Assembly: GCA_964389685.1 (NCBI GenBank)
Contig: CAYMFM010000032.1
Span: 1-39,975, forward strand
Direction of reading: 5' to 3'
DNA length: 39,975 bases
DNA from: G020353115 sp964389685
GTDB lineage: Bacteria > Bacteroidota > Bacteroidia > Bacteroidales > VadinHA17
The notes under the pieces are model-generated. The model had not been told where the DNA came from, made no database searches, and saw nothing but the letters and a program-made list of their open reading frames with translations. Below are positions 8,918 through 18,560 of this stretch, piece after piece. Each line of letters begins with the position of its first letter. Position 1 is the first letter of the stretch. The translations under genes and the position numbers were made by a program.

Positions 8918-9733
8918 TTAATATTGTTCCTTATCGTTCGGGAAGTCAAGTGTGCGAACATCATTAATATAGTTCTCCACTGCACCAAGAATTTCCTGAT
9001 AGAGGTTATGGTATCGTCGTAAGAAACGTGGTGAAAATTCCTGAGTAATGCCGAGCATATCATGCAGGACAAGAACCTGACCATCAACATCTTTCCCTGC
9101 ACCGATTCCGATAATGGGGATTTTAATCTCCCGGGCAACCTTGCCAGCAAGTTTCGCCGGTATCTTTTCGAGAACGATAGCAAAGCAACCTACCTCTTCC
9201 AGGCTATGTGCATCTTCGACCAGTTTATCCGCTTCATCGTCATCCGTTGCACGGACGACATAGGTGCCAAATTTATGGATCGACTGCGGCATTAATCCAA
9301 GGTGGCCCATAACGGGTATTCCGGCAGATAAAATGCGCTGTGTCGATTTGAGGACCTCACTTCCACCTTCCAGTTTCACAGCATGCGCTCCGGTTTCCTT
9401 CATGATTCGTATCGCCGAGGAGAGTGCTTTCCTGGAGTTTCCCTGATAGGTCCCGAACGGAAGATCCACAACAACCAGTGCCCTCCTGACAGCCTTTACA
9501 ACCCCTGCAGCATGATAAATCATTTGATCGAGAGTTATCGGTATGGTGGTGTCATGACCAGCCATAACGTTGGAAGCTGAATCACCAACCAGGATAACAT
9601 CAATCGCTGCCTTATCTAAAATCCTTGCCATTGAATAGTCGTAGGCGGTTAACATGGCTATTTTTTCCCCTCTCAGTTTCATCGCAATAAGAACATGAGT
9701 GGTTACCTTCCTGACTGTTTTGTGAAGTGACAT
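8918..9733 (-). CDS. panB: 3-methyl-2-oxobutanoate hydroxymethyltransferase
   Basis: The first committed enzyme of pantothenate and coenzyme A synthesis. It transfers a hydroxymethyl group from methylene-tetrahydrofolate to alpha-ketoisovalerate. The 271-residue form shows IAMLTAYDYSMA, the metal-binding Asp in LVGDSASNV, KLEGG, MGHLGLMPQS, the catalytic Glu region VLEKIP, and IIGIGAGKDVDGQVLV. The frame is open to an ATG at 9754, but the promoter box at 9760-9767 would place the transcription start at about 9753. The ATG at 9733, giving MSLHKTVRKVTTH, is therefore the likelier start. No other pantothenate gene is in the window. Confidence 0.95.
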   Translation of the reverse strand: MSLHKTVRKVTTHVLIAMKLRGEKIAMLTAYDYSMARILDKAAIDVILVGDSASNVMAGHDTTIPITLDQMIYHAAGVVKAVRRALVVVDLPFGTYQGNSRKALSSAIRIMKETGAHAVKLEGGSEVLKSTQRILSAGIPVMGHLGLMPQSIHKFGTYVVRATDDDEADKLVEDAHSLEEVGCFAIVLEKIPAKLAGKVAREIKIPIIGIGAGKDVDGQVLVLHDMLGITQEFSPRFLRRYHNLYQEILGAVENYINDVRTLDFPNDKEQY

Positions 9734-10073
9734 GGTTTGATTTTTTTGTATCATCTTTACAAAGCTACAAATTTGTTGGATTTAAAGGAATAAATTAACC
9801 GCTTAATGATGATAATTTCCCCAAAAAGAAGAAGTTACTGTTTGTTGTTACCCGGCCTTTTTAAGGTGTATCCATGCATAAAATAAAAAGAGTGAGAAGA
9901 TAAATAGCCCAGGAGATGCTGTCTTTTTGTCATTTAACATGCAATGAATTCTTATAATCGTTCGATCAGGTGTCATTATTACATATAACTGACCCTATTT
10001 CAATATGGCACAATGATTGATCAAAGGAATACAACACGAAAATTTTGAGCATTTATTATAAATAATACCGACT
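9734..10073. other. Divergent intergenic region panB/dnaK
   Basis: An AT-rich spacer of about 340 bases. The panB promoter box lies at its left end. I find no gene, no strong hairpin, and no CIRCE inverted repeat (the HrcA site) before dnaK. A near-match AAATTTTG about 30 bases before the dnaK start could be a weak -7 box. Nothing else can be assigned. Confidence 0.5.
9760..9767 (-). promoter_or_regulatory. Bacteroidota -7 promoter element for panB
   Basis: On the minus strand TAGCTTTG matches TAnnTTTG and ends 26 bases before the ATG at 9733. No clear -33 TTG is seen at the expected distance. Confidence 0.5.
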
Positions 10074-11981
10074 ATGAGTAAAATTATTGGAATTGATCTA
10101 GGTACCACAAACTCCTGTGTCTCAGTTATGGAGGGGAATGAACCGGTGGTTATTCCCAACAGTGAAGGGAAAAGAACCACTCCGTCGATGGTTGCATTCG
10201 TTGAAAATAATGAGCGAAAAATAGGTGATCCTGCCAAACGACAGGCCATTACCAATGCGCAAAAAACGGTTTATTCCATCAAACGGTTTATGGGAGAGAC
10301 GTATGAGAAAGTTAGTGAGGAAATAAAACGAATGCCCTTTGAAGTTGTGAAAGGGGAAAACAATACACCCAGGGTGAAAATTGATGACAGGCTTTATTCT
10401 CCGCAGGAAATATCCGCCATGATTCTTCAGAAGATGAAAAAAACAGCAGAGGATTATCTGGGTCAGGAAGTGACTGAAGCAGTGATAACTGTACCGGCCT
10501 ATTTCAGCGATTCGCAGCGGCAGGCAACAAAGGAGGCGGGCGAAATTGCCGGGTTAATAGTAAAACGGATCATCAACGAGCCAACTGCCGCTTCCCTTGC
10601 ATATGGACTTGACAAGAAATCTTCCGATCTTAAAATCGCTGTTTTTGACCTTGGTGGTGGCACATTTGATATATCTATACTGGAGCTTGGTGATGGGGTT
10701 TTCGAAGTAAAATCTACCAATGGGAACACGCATCTGGGTGGTGATGATTTTGACCAGGTGATCATTGACTGGCTGGCGGACTCATTCAAGAAAGATGAAA
10801 ACATTGATCTGAGAAAAGATCCAATGGCACTTCAACGGCTAAAAGAAGCAGCTGAAAAAGCTAAAATAGAATTGTCCAGTTCAACCAGTACGGAGATAAA
10901 CCTGCCCTATATCATGCCGGTCGATGGTATTCCCAAACACCTGGTGAAAAAATTAAGCCGGTCACAATTCGAAAAACTGGCTGATAAATACATCCAGGCT
11001 GTTATTGAACCCTGTAAATTGGCATTGAAAGATGCAGGATATACGGCTTCAGATATTAATGAGGTGTTGCTTGTTGGTGGGTCAACACGTATTCCTGCTA
11101 TTCAGAAATTAGTACAGGATTTCTTTGGAAAAACTCCTTCAAAAGGAGTTAATCCGGATGAAGTGGTTGCTGTCGGTGCTGCCATTCAGGGAGGGGTCCT
11201 GACCGGTGAGGTAAAAGACGTCCTTTTACTCGATGTTACCCCCCTCTCCCTTGGAATAGAAACCATGGGTGGGGTTATGACACGATTAATTGATGCAAAC
11301 ACAACCATTCCATCGAAAAAAACAGAAACCTTTACAACAGCTGCTGATAACCAGCCTTCTGTAGAGATACATGTTCTTCAGGGTGAGCGTCCCATGGCCG
11401 CTGGCAATAAAACCATTGGCCGTTTTCACCTGGATGGAATACCACCCGCACCACGCGGTATTCCTCAAATCGAGGTTACATTTGATATCGATGCCAATGG
11501 CATTCTGAATGTCTCGGCAAAGGATAAAGGAACCGGGAAAGAGCAGAGAATCCGTATTGAAGCATCTTCCGGTTTAAGCGAAGATGAGATCAAACGGATG
11601 AAAGAGGAAGCCAAAATGAATGAAGAATCGGATAAACAGGCAAGAGAAAGAGTGGATAAACTAAATGCTGCCGATAGTTTGATCTTTCAAACTGAAAAAC
11701 AACTGAAAGAATTTGGTGACAAGTTGCCCGCTGATAAAAAGGGCCCGATCGAAAAAGCACTTGAAAGCCTGAAGGAAGCCCATAAAAACCAGGATATTGA
11801 TGCCATTGATAAGGCAACTGCAGAACTCAATACATTATGGCAAGCAGCATCAGAAGAGATGTATAAAGCCAGCCAGACAGCAGATGCTGGTACCGGATCA
11901 GCCCAAGCCGATGAGGAAAAGAAAAAGGATTCAAAAGGAGATGATGAAGTTACCGATGTGGACTTCGAAGAGGTAAAATAA
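10074..11981 (+). CDS. dnaK: Chaperone DnaK (Hsp70)
   Basis: The major Hsp70 chaperone, which uses ATP-driven cycles with DnaJ and GrpE to hold and refold proteins in the cytoplasm. It has the usual 635 residues. The nucleotide-binding domain shows IGIDLGTTNSCVSV near the N-terminus, the phosphate-2 motif DLGGGTFD near residue 195, and LVGGSTRIPAI. The substrate-binding domain begins after the linker DVLLLDVTPLSLGIET. The C-terminus ends in the conserved EVTDVDFEEVK. It stands alone: no dnaJ or grpE is adjacent. A strong terminator follows within 30 bases, so the gene is probably a single-gene transcript. Confidence 0.98.
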   Translation: MSKIIGIDLGTTNSCVSVMEGNEPVVIPNSEGKRTTPSMVAFVENNERKIGDPAKRQAITNAQKTVYSIKRFMGETYEKVSEEIKRMPFEVVKGENNTPRVKIDDRLYSPQEISAMILQKMKKTAEDYLGQEVTEAVITVPAYFSDSQRQATKEAGEIAGLIVKRIINEPTAASLAYGLDKKSSDLKIAVFDLGGGTFDISILELGDGVFEVKSTNGNTHLGGDDFDQVIIDWLADSFKKDENIDLRKDPMALQRLKEAAEKAKIELSSSTSTEINLPYIMPVDGIPKHLVKKLSRSQFEKLADKYIQAVIEPCKLALKDAGYTASDINEVLLVGGSTRIPAIQKLVQDFFGKTPSKGVNPDEVVAVGAAIQGGVLTGEVKDVLLLDVTPLSLGIETMGGVMTRLIDANTTIPSKKTETFTTAADNQPSVEIHVLQGERPMAAGNKTIGRFHLDGIPPAPRGIPQIEVTFDIDANGILNVSAKDKGTGKEQRIRIEASSGLSEDEIKRMKEEAKMNEESDKQARERVDKLNAADSLIFQTEKQLKEFGDKLPADKKGPIEKALESLKEAHKNQDIDAIDKATAELNTLWQAASEEMYKASQTADAGTGSAQADEEKKKDSKGDDEVTDVDFEEVK

Positions 11982-12004
11982 CCCGGTTCATACGAACTAA
12001 AAAG

Positions 12005-12040
12005 GTCCCTCCCGCTATTCGGGTTCGGGACTTTTTTTTT
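12005..12040 (+). terminator. Intrinsic terminator after dnaK
   Basis: A hairpin with arms GTCCC/GGGAC and CCCG/CGGG, separated by a small asymmetric internal loop, closes at 12031 and is followed by nine T residues. It starts 23 bases after the dnaK stop. Confidence 0.85.
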
Positions 12041-12137
12041 ATTTTTACTTCCTACATAGTAATTAATGCATAGCCATCCCGTTTTATGTGAAATGAAAAA
12101 TCTTAATCCAAAGCCAGCATTAATCCGACATCTCCAA

Positions 12138-12941
12138 ATGAAATACGTACGCAGATTGTTGTTTTTTCTATTATTTTTTGGCCCGGTACTAACTATTGCT
12201 CAATCCGTTACCTTAAAAACCGATACGGCGATTAACCGGATAGATGAGAACGGTTTAAAACAAGGATATTGGGTAACCTATTACGAAAACGGGAATAAAA
12301 GGTATGAAGGGTTTTTCAAAGATGATAAACCGGTTGGGACCTTCACCAGGTTTTATGAAGATAAAGGGACCCAATCTATCATGGAATTTGAAGAGGATGG
12401 CAAGGAAGCCTATGCTCGTATCTATTACAAAACAGGAAGCCTTGCTGCAGAAGGCCAGTACATCGAACGGTTAAAGCATGGTGAATGGAAATACTACTCC
12501 TATTACGGCTCAAACTTAAGCTATTCGGAGAACTATGTTCATGGGAAAAAACACGGTATTTCAACTGTCTATTATCCAAATGGAAAGGTGTCCGAAATAC
12601 TGAATTTCAGTTATAATAAAAAACACGGAGATTGGATTCAGTACTTCGAAAATGGCAGGGTATCACTCAAAAGTTCATTCAAAGAGGGCAAACTTCATGG
12701 GGGTTATGCCCAATACCACCTGACCGGAATACCCTATGTTATCGGTGAATACAACCAGGACAGGAGAGACGGAGAGTGGTTTATTTACAATGAGAAAGGA
12801 GAACAGGTTGTACGATTCGATTTTATAATGGGTGTGGCAAGAAACCAGGATGAACTGGACCGGAAGCAGGAAGAATTTCTGAACCAGTTGGAAAAAAATA
12901 AAGGGAAATTTCGCGAACCAAGTATATCTGATTTTGATTGA
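12138..12941 (+). CDS. Secreted MORN/YwqK-repeat protein
   Basis: A 267-residue exported protein made of about six repeats of the MORN/YwqK kind, recognised by the pattern G-K-x-H-G-x-W-x-x-Y-x-x-N-G (for example LKHGEWKYYS, GKKHGISTVYYPNGK and DRRDGEWFIYNEKG). A signal peptide at the start used here ends near TIAQS, which favours ATG 12138 over the longer frame from 12066. Proteins of this type are often labelled YwqK-family antitoxins, but nothing here suggests a toxin partner; a structural or envelope role is just as likely. A charged helical tail (residues about 238-260) closes the protein. It lies 21 bases before xseA and may share its transcript. Confidence 0.85.
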   Translation: MKYVRRLLFFLLFFGPVLTIAQSVTLKTDTAINRIDENGLKQGYWVTYYENGNKRYEGFFKDDKPVGTFTRFYEDKGTQSIMEFEEDGKEAYARIYYKTGSLAAEGQYIERLKHGEWKYYSYYGSNLSYSENYVHGKKHGISTVYYPNGKVSEILNFSYNKKHGDWIQYFENGRVSLKSSFKEGKLHGGYAQYHLTGIPYVIGEYNQDRRDGEWFIYNEKGEQVVRFDFIMGVARNQDELDRKQEEFLNQLEKNKGKFREPSISDFD

Positions 12942-12962
12942 ATAACCACCGACTCCCCTGAT

Positions 12963-14336
12963 ATGGAAAAGAGTATTTCCCTGTTTGATCTGAATCTCAG
13001 AATTAAAGAGGTGATCAAAGGTTCGCTGCCGGATCTTTATTGGGTTGTTGCTGAGATAAGCGAGATGAAGGTCAACAGCGCAGGACACTGCTACCTTGAG
13101 CTGGTGGATAAGGATCCAGACAGCCTGCACATTAAAGCCAGGGCAAGGGCTACTATCTGGGCCTATACATACCGCATGTTAAAACCCTATTTTGAGTCAG
13201 CAACACGGCAGAAGCTTGATGCAGGCATAAAAATCATGGCCAAATGCAGCGTGGAATTCCATGAAGTGTATGGACTCAGTCTGAACATCCAGGATATAGA
13301 CCCAGCCTATACCGTGGGTGAACTTGCACGGAAAAGAGAGGAAATAATACATCGTCTTGAACAGGAAGGCGTGCTTTCCATGAACCAGGAGCTACCACTG
13401 CCCCTGGTTCTGCAGAAAATAGCTGTAATATCTTCTGCAACAGCCGCTGGTTTTGAAGATTTTGTCCGCCAGCTGGAGTTGAACGACTATCGCTTCAAAT
13501 ACTACTATAAACTATTTCCTGCAACAATGCAGGGATCGGAAGCAGAACATTCCATCATCAATGCACTGGACCGTGTGCACGTCTACGAACATTTTTTTGA
13601 TGTGGTTGCTATCATCCGTGGTGGCGGTTCCCAGGCAGACCTGAGCTGCTTCGATAACTATCAGTTAGCCTATTACATCACACAATTCCCCCTGCCTGTA
13701 ATCACTGGAATCGGACATGAAAAAGATGAATCCGTGACCGATATTGTTGCACATACGCGGTTAAAAACACCCACTGCCGTTGCAGATTTCATCATCCAGC
13801 AATCGGCTGTGTTTTTTACCCACCTGCTTGAAATTCAAAACAAAACCATAAAACTCACCGGAATAGAGGTTCAAAAGCGAGGCATGCACCTGGATAATAT
13901 AGCCAATTCCATCGCCCTGAAATCCAAGCATTTGCTTGCTAACAGACAACATGTGCTCAACAAAGCAAGCGAAAAATGCATGTTGATCGGTAAAAATTAC
14001 CTGAAACGGAAACAGGAAGAACTGAAAAACACCAATTCAAGAATCATCCGTGCTGTAAAACAAATGATCTCATACCGGTTCGTTGACCTGAAAAACCTGA
14101 TCCGGTCAATACAACCACAGGTTAAGAATGGTATTCGATTCCAGAAAAACAGGCTGAATACGATTGAAAAAACGACACAATTCCTCGACCCGGGAAATGT
14201 ACTGAAGAGAGGATATTCAATTACCTCTTCAAATGGCCAGGTAATCAAAAAATCCAGTGATTTAAGCCCGGGAGATGTTATTAAAACAACCTATTTTAGC
14301 GGAAAGAGTATCAGTACAGTTGAAAAAACAGAATGA
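12963..14336 (+). CDS. xseA: Exodeoxyribonuclease VII large subunit
   Basis: The large subunit of exonuclease VII, which degrades single-stranded DNA from both ends in complex with several XseB subunits. The 457-residue protein has the N-terminal OB-fold (about 1-110), the catalytic core with VISSATAAGFEDF, IIRGGGSQADLSCFD and PVITGIGHEKDESVTD followed by TPTAVADF, and a long helical region (about 280-400) that would form the coiled-coil stalk for XseB binding. All core motifs look intact. The stop overlaps the start of the next gene (ATGA). xseB, usually next door, is about 4 kb downstream on the same strand. Confidence 0.95.
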   Translation: MEKSISLFDLNLRIKEVIKGSLPDLYWVVAEISEMKVNSAGHCYLELVDKDPDSLHIKARARATIWAYTYRMLKPYFESATRQKLDAGIKIMAKCSVEFHEVYGLSLNIQDIDPAYTVGELARKREEIIHRLEQEGVLSMNQELPLPLVLQKIAVISSATAAGFEDFVRQLELNDYRFKYYYKLFPATMQGSEAEHSIINALDRVHVYEHFFDVVAIIRGGGSQADLSCFDNYQLAYYITQFPLPVITGIGHEKDESVTDIVAHTRLKTPTAVADFIIQQSAVFFTHLLEIQNKTIKLTGIEVQKRGMHLDNIANSIALKSKHLLANRQHVLNKASEKCMLIGKNYLKRKQEELKNTNSRIIRAVKQMISYRFVDLKNLIRSIQPQVKNGIRFQKNRLNTIEKTTQFLDPGNVLKRGYSITSSNGQVIKKSSDLSPGDVIKTTYFSGKSISTVEKTE

Positions 14337-16273
14337 TGAAGCGATTCACCATACTACTCATTCTACTTGGTATTGCTTTCTTAATTACCAAACCTGCCCT
14401 CTGTCAGCAACATGTTGTCGATAGCTTAAAAAATAGATTGAAGTCGGCTGATAAGTCGGAAAAAATCAATATCTATATCGATCTGTCAAGGATTCATTTA
14501 AATATTTCTTTAGTTGCTGCATTGAATTTTGCAGAAGAGGCACTGCTACTCAGTGAAGAGGTCAATGATAAAAAAGGAAGAGCCGATGCGCTGAACCGGA
14601 AAGGAAATGTCTATTTCCTGTTCGCCGAGTACGAGAAATCACTGGGATTCTACCTGGAATCCCTTGATCTTAGAGAAGAGCTGGGAGATCACGAGGGAAT
14701 AGCCGGCTCATATTCTAACATTGCCCTGATTTACAGTGAGTTTGGTAACAACCAAAAAGCCATTGAGTACACCCTGAAATCGTACCAAACATTCCTTGAA
14801 ATTGGGGATAAGCAAAAAATGGGAATCTGCCTGAATAACCTTGCCTACCTTCACCTCGAGACAGAACAATACCCCGCAGCATTGGATTATGGATTGAAAA
14901 CACTTGAATTGTATAATGAATTGGGTGATTCGACGGGGATTTCGGATGCCCTTAACAATTTAGGAGACATCTATAAAGAGGCGGAAAAATATGATGAAGC
15001 CCTTTCCTGTCATCTTCAATCCCTGGAACTCAATATTGAATTGGATAATTCGTTCAGCATTGCTAATTCGAAGTTTAATATTGCACAACTCTATTTCGAG
15101 ATCGGTGATTATGAAAACGGATTTCGTTACCTGTCGGAAGGATTACCCCTCGCTGTTAAACTGCAATCCAATGATCTGGTCATGGACATGTATTCATTGA
15201 TGGCTCATTATTACAACATTCAAAATGACTATACAGAAGCATTGGAGTACCGTGATCTTTCCCGGCAGGTAGCCGACAGTATTTACAACCAGGAATCCAA
15301 CAACCGAATTGCAGCAATGCAGGTTAAATTTGAAGCTGAAAGAAAAAATGAAGAGATTCTGTTATTAAAACAGGATCAGAATATTAGAAACCTTCAGAAG
15401 AAAAAACAAAGCGACCTGATCAGGTATTTGATCCTTTCCTCTTTGCTGGTGCTGGTTTTCGGACTTTTGAGTTTACACAGTTATCGCAGGAAAAAAAATA
15501 CCAGTGAACAATTGAGAGAACAGAACATACAGTATTATTATGCCAACAAAGAATTAAAGCACTCTGAAAATACTTTGCACGAATTGAACACCACCAAAGA
15601 TAAACTTTTTTCAATCATTGGTCACGACCTGATCAATCCATTCCAGGCTTTGCTCGGACTTGCTCAACTGTTACATGATCATAGCGAAGAGATCAACCAT
15701 GAGGATCGAAAGAAATACTGTCACTTGATCAACTTATCGGCTCATAATCTCTATAACCTGCTTCAGAACCTCCTTCAATGGACCAGTGTGCAAACAGGGA
15801 AACTTAAATTTGAACCTGCTGAATTTAACCTGCATGGTAGGGCGGAAGAGACCATTTCCCTGATGAAAGCCAGTGCTGAAAAGAAAGGGATAATTTTGCT
15901 GAATGAGGTTAACAAAGAGATCCGGGGCAATGCTGATGCAAACCTGTTTAATACAATCTTGCGTAACCTGCTAAGCAATGCTATAAAATTTACCCCCTCC
16001 GGCGGATTGATCCGTATCCGATCTGCAGAGGATGAAAACGTCGTGCAAATTGAAGTAGCCGATAATGGCACCGGGATCCCGGAAAATCATCTGGATAAAC
16101 TATTTGACCTGGAAAAAACCTTTTCCACAAAAGGCACCTCCGAAGAGGAAGGTTCCGGACTTGGATTGATCCTGTGTAAAGAGTTTGTTGAGAAAAACGG
16201 TGGTGAAATTTGGGTTGACAGTGTTCCCGGCCAGGGAAGTAGCTTTTTCTTCACTGTGCCAAAAAAGAGCTGA
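14333..16273 (+). CDS. TPR-containing membrane histidine kinase
   Basis: A 646-residue sensor kinase. A signal peptide (FTILLILLGIAFLI, ending near ALCQQ) exports an N-terminal region of about six TPR repeats (roughly residues 40-320). One membrane helix follows (about 361-382), then a coiled coil and the kinase core. The phosphoacceptor is His431 in SIIGHDLINPF. The ATP-binding domain has NLLSNAIKFTP (N box), VADNGTGIP (G1) and GSGLGLILCKEF (G2). All catalytic motifs look intact. The periplasmic TPR region probably senses a protein or peptide partner. The start ATG overlaps the xseA stop; a second ATG three bases later is equally possible. No response regulator gene is adjacent, so its partner is encoded elsewhere. 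Confidence 0.92.
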   Translation: MMKRFTILLILLGIAFLITKPALCQQHVVDSLKNRLKSADKSEKINIYIDLSRIHLNISLVAALNFAEEALLLSEEVNDKKGRADALNRKGNVYFLFAEYEKSLGFYLESLDLREELGDHEGIAGSYSNIALIYSEFGNNQKAIEYTLKSYQTFLEIGDKQKMGICLNNLAYLHLETEQYPAALDYGLKTLELYNELGDSTGISDALNNLGDIYKEAEKYDEALSCHLQSLELNIELDNSFSIANSKFNIAQLYFEIGDYENGFRYLSEGLPLAVKLQSNDLVMDMYSLMAHYYNIQNDYTEALEYRDLSRQVADSIYNQESNNRIAAMQVKFEAERKNEEILLLKQDQNIRNLQKKKQSDLIRYLILSSLLVLVFGLLSLHSYRRKKNTSEQLREQNIQYYYANKELKHSENTLHELNTTKDKLFSIIGHDLINPFQALLGLAQLLHDHSEEINHEDRKKYCHLINLSAHNLYNLLQNLLQWTSVQTGKLKFEPAEFNLHGRAEETISLMKASAEKKGIILLNEVNKEIRGNADANLFNTILRNLLSNAIKFTPSGGLIRIRSAEDENVVQIEVADNGTGIPENHLDKLFDLEKTFSTKGTSEEEGSGLGLILCKEFVEKNGGEIWVDSVPGQGSSFFFTVPKKS

Positions 16274-18268
16274 ATGAAAAGAATAAGAGATCAACGACTA
16301 CCCTGTTCCCATTGGAAAATGGCAATCATGATCCTTTTGCTTGGATTAATCTGCAATAGTAAGGTTGCAGCACAGGAACCTGTTGGGCAACTAACCGACA
16401 GCCTCATCCGGGAAATGGAAAATACCCCTGAATCGAAACATATCGCAATACTTAACGAGCTTGCAAGTTTGTACTGGACAATATCTTTTGAAAAAAGTCT
16501 TCAATACGCGACGCAGGCCCTTGAAATTGCCGAAAGGCTGGAAGATCAGAGGGGTATTGCCGATTCATATAACTCCATTGGAGTCGCATATGCAACGCTC
16601 GAGATCTATGATGATGCCATTGCATACTTAGAAAAAGCCAGGGACCTGCGCAATGTCATTTATGACAGGAAGGGATTGGTTCGAAGCCTTAATAATCTTG
16701 GGATCGCATATTTTAATATCGGGGACAATGAGAACAGCCTCTCCTGTTTTGAAGAAGCAACCAGGAGCAGCCAGGAGATGAAAAATGACACCCTGCTGGC
16801 GGCCAGCTATCACAACCTTGGAGAACTGAACAGTTACCTGGGAAATCTTACCAAAGCCGCATCACAATTAGAAATTTCTGCAGATTATTATCAGAAAGCC
16901 AGCAATTTTGTTAAAAGGGTTGAAGTTTTGAATATCCTGGGAGATGTATACCTGAGGTCAGGAAACCAGGAAAAAGCACTGGAGAAATTTCACCTTTCAA
17001 GAGAAGAATCTATCCTTTTTAGTTTGCTGAAACAATTGTCCGTTGCCGAAAACCAGATCGGGAAGATCTTCCTGGCAAACAGCAGCTTCGGGAATGCGCT
17101 AACCTTCTTACGTTCGAGTCTGGAAAATGCCAGGGCGTCGGATGATTTAGCAACAATCAGTGATGCATATTTCTCTATTTCTGAATACTATCTGAAAATC
17201 GGTGACCTGCCAAAAGCGTATAACTATCGCACAATGAGCAGTGAGTTTGAAGATACACTCTTTACTCATTCGATCGAACAAAAGCTGGTAACCCTCCAGA
17301 GACAATATGATATTGAAAGTAAAGACCAGGAACTTCAGTTATTGAGGAAAAATGAAGAGATTGAAAAGCTCGAGATCGAAAAAAACAGGTATTACCGGAA
17401 CTTTATGATCGTTTTGATAATCATTCTCATAATATTCAGTACCATTAGCATGTACAACCTGTACCAGAGAAGAAAATCGAATATAATCCTTGAAAAACAA
17501 AAACAACTTCAGGAGGAGACAAACCTGCAACTGATTGAATCGCAGAAGGTACAGCAAAACATCAACCTGACAAAGAATAAGATCTTTACGGTCCTTGCGG
17601 AGGACTTGATAACACCATTCAATTTACTGCTTGAATATACAGACTTGCTGGAGCAGAATGCTGGAGAATCAAATACAAAAGCAATAAAGAAAAACAGTGG
17701 AATCATCTATCAATCTTCAAAAAACCTCTTTCAATTGCTTGAGAATCTTTTACAATGGTCAAGAAATCAGAGAGGAATGATTGAATTTCATCCCGGATAT
17801 TTCGACCTGTACAAAACCATTAATCACCTGATCTCTGTCGAAGAAGTGTTAGCACATAAAAAGAACATTGAATTCAGACGGGACTTGCAGGAGGCGTTTA
17901 TTGTTTATGCTGATGAAAGCCATATCACTACCGTGCTTCGAAACCTGGTGAACAATGCCATTAAATATTCTCATATCGGCGGATGGGTGAAGATCGGTAT
18001 TACGGATAAGAATGGTTTTGCTGAAGTTACCATTACAGATAATGGTGTTGGTATTAACCAGGAAGACATGAAGAAATTGTTCAGAATGGATACCCACATT
18101 GCCCGTAAGGGAACAGCTAATGAGCGGGGAACCGGATTGGGATTGATCATTGCACATGAATTAATCCTGAAGAATCGGGGCTCTATTTCGGTTGAAAGTG
18201 AAGAAGGTAAAGGCACCCGATTCGCATTCACCATTCCCAAAACACCCGCCGGATCAACAAAAAAATAA
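16274..18268 (+). CDS. TPR histidine-kinase-like protein lacking the phosphoacceptor His
   Basis: A 664-residue paralogue of the preceding kinase with the same plan: signal peptide, about six TPR repeats, one membrane helix (about 376-397), a coiled coil, dimerization helices and an ATPase domain. The ATP site looks complete: NLVNNAIKYSH, ITDNGVGI and GTGLGLIIAHEL. In the dimerization helix the equivalent of GHDLINPF reads AEDLITPF, so the phosphoacceptor His is replaced by Glu443 (codon GAG at 17600-17602). Autophosphorylation at the usual place is therefore not possible. It may act as a regulatory partner or heterodimer subunit of the upstream kinase. The start follows the previous stop directly. 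Confidence 0.9.
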   Translation: MKRIRDQRLPCSHWKMAIMILLLGLICNSKVAAQEPVGQLTDSLIREMENTPESKHIAILNELASLYWTISFEKSLQYATQALEIAERLEDQRGIADSYNSIGVAYATLEIYDDAIAYLEKARDLRNVIYDRKGLVRSLNNLGIAYFNIGDNENSLSCFEEATRSSQEMKNDTLLAASYHNLGELNSYLGNLTKAASQLEISADYYQKASNFVKRVEVLNILGDVYLRSGNQEKALEKFHLSREESILFSLLKQLSVAENQIGKIFLANSSFGNALTFLRSSLENARASDDLATISDAYFSISEYYLKIGDLPKAYNYRTMSSEFEDTLFTHSIEQKLVTLQRQYDIESKDQELQLLRKNEEIEKLEIEKNRYYRNFMIVLIIILIIFSTISMYNLYQRRKSNIILEKQKQLQEETNLQLIESQKVQQNINLTKNKIFTVLAEDLITPFNLLLEYTDLLEQNAGESNTKAIKKNSGIIYQSSKNLFQLLENLLQWSRNQRGMIEFHPGYFDLYKTINHLISVEEVLAHKKNIEFRRDLQEAFIVYADESHITTVLRNLVNNAIKYSHIGGWVKIGITDKNGFAEVTITDNGVGINQEDMKKLFRMDTHIARKGTANERGTGLGLIIAHELILKNRGSISVESEEGKGTRFAFTIPKTPAGSTKK

Positions 18269-18287
18269 CCTGATAATCACAAAGGAT

Positions 18288-18491
18288 ATGACAAATGATG
18301 AGTTTCGGTATGGCGATGCCATTAAAGAAATTGAAGAAATTCTTGAGCACATTGAAAATGAAGACCTTGATGTTGACGATCTCACCGAGAAAGTGAAACG
18401 TGTCGCTCAACTGATTAAACTGTGCCGGAAGAAGTTAACCCAAACCGAGCAAGCAGTTGAGAAGATACTGGAAGAGATGCAGGATAAATGA
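18288..18491 (+). CDS. xseB: Exodeoxyribonuclease VII small subunit
   Basis: A 67-residue acidic helical protein of the XseB family, which binds the XseA stalk to form active exonuclease VII. The sequence shows the family pattern: FRYGDAIKEIEEILEHIEN, a short turn with DLDVDDLTEKVKRV, and a second helix LIKLCRKKLTQTEQAVE. The longer open frame starts inside the kinase gene, but ATG 18288, preceded by AAAGGAT, gives the normal length. It starts 19 bases after the kinase stop, so xseA, both kinases and xseB appear to form one operon. Confidence 0.93.
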   Translation: MTNDEFRYGDAIKEIEEILEHIENEDLDVDDLTEKVKRVAQLIKLCRKKLTQTEQAVEKILEEMQDK

Positions 18492-18560
18492 GGCGGTCTG
18501 AAAAGTGAAAAAATGAATCTCGCTCCGGAAGGAAGTGGAAAGTATCATTCCGGGCGGGTC

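Noticed and set aside
9755..10073. CIRCE (HrcA) operator before dnaK
   Set aside because: No TTAGCACTC-N9-GAGTGCTAA-like repeat can be found.
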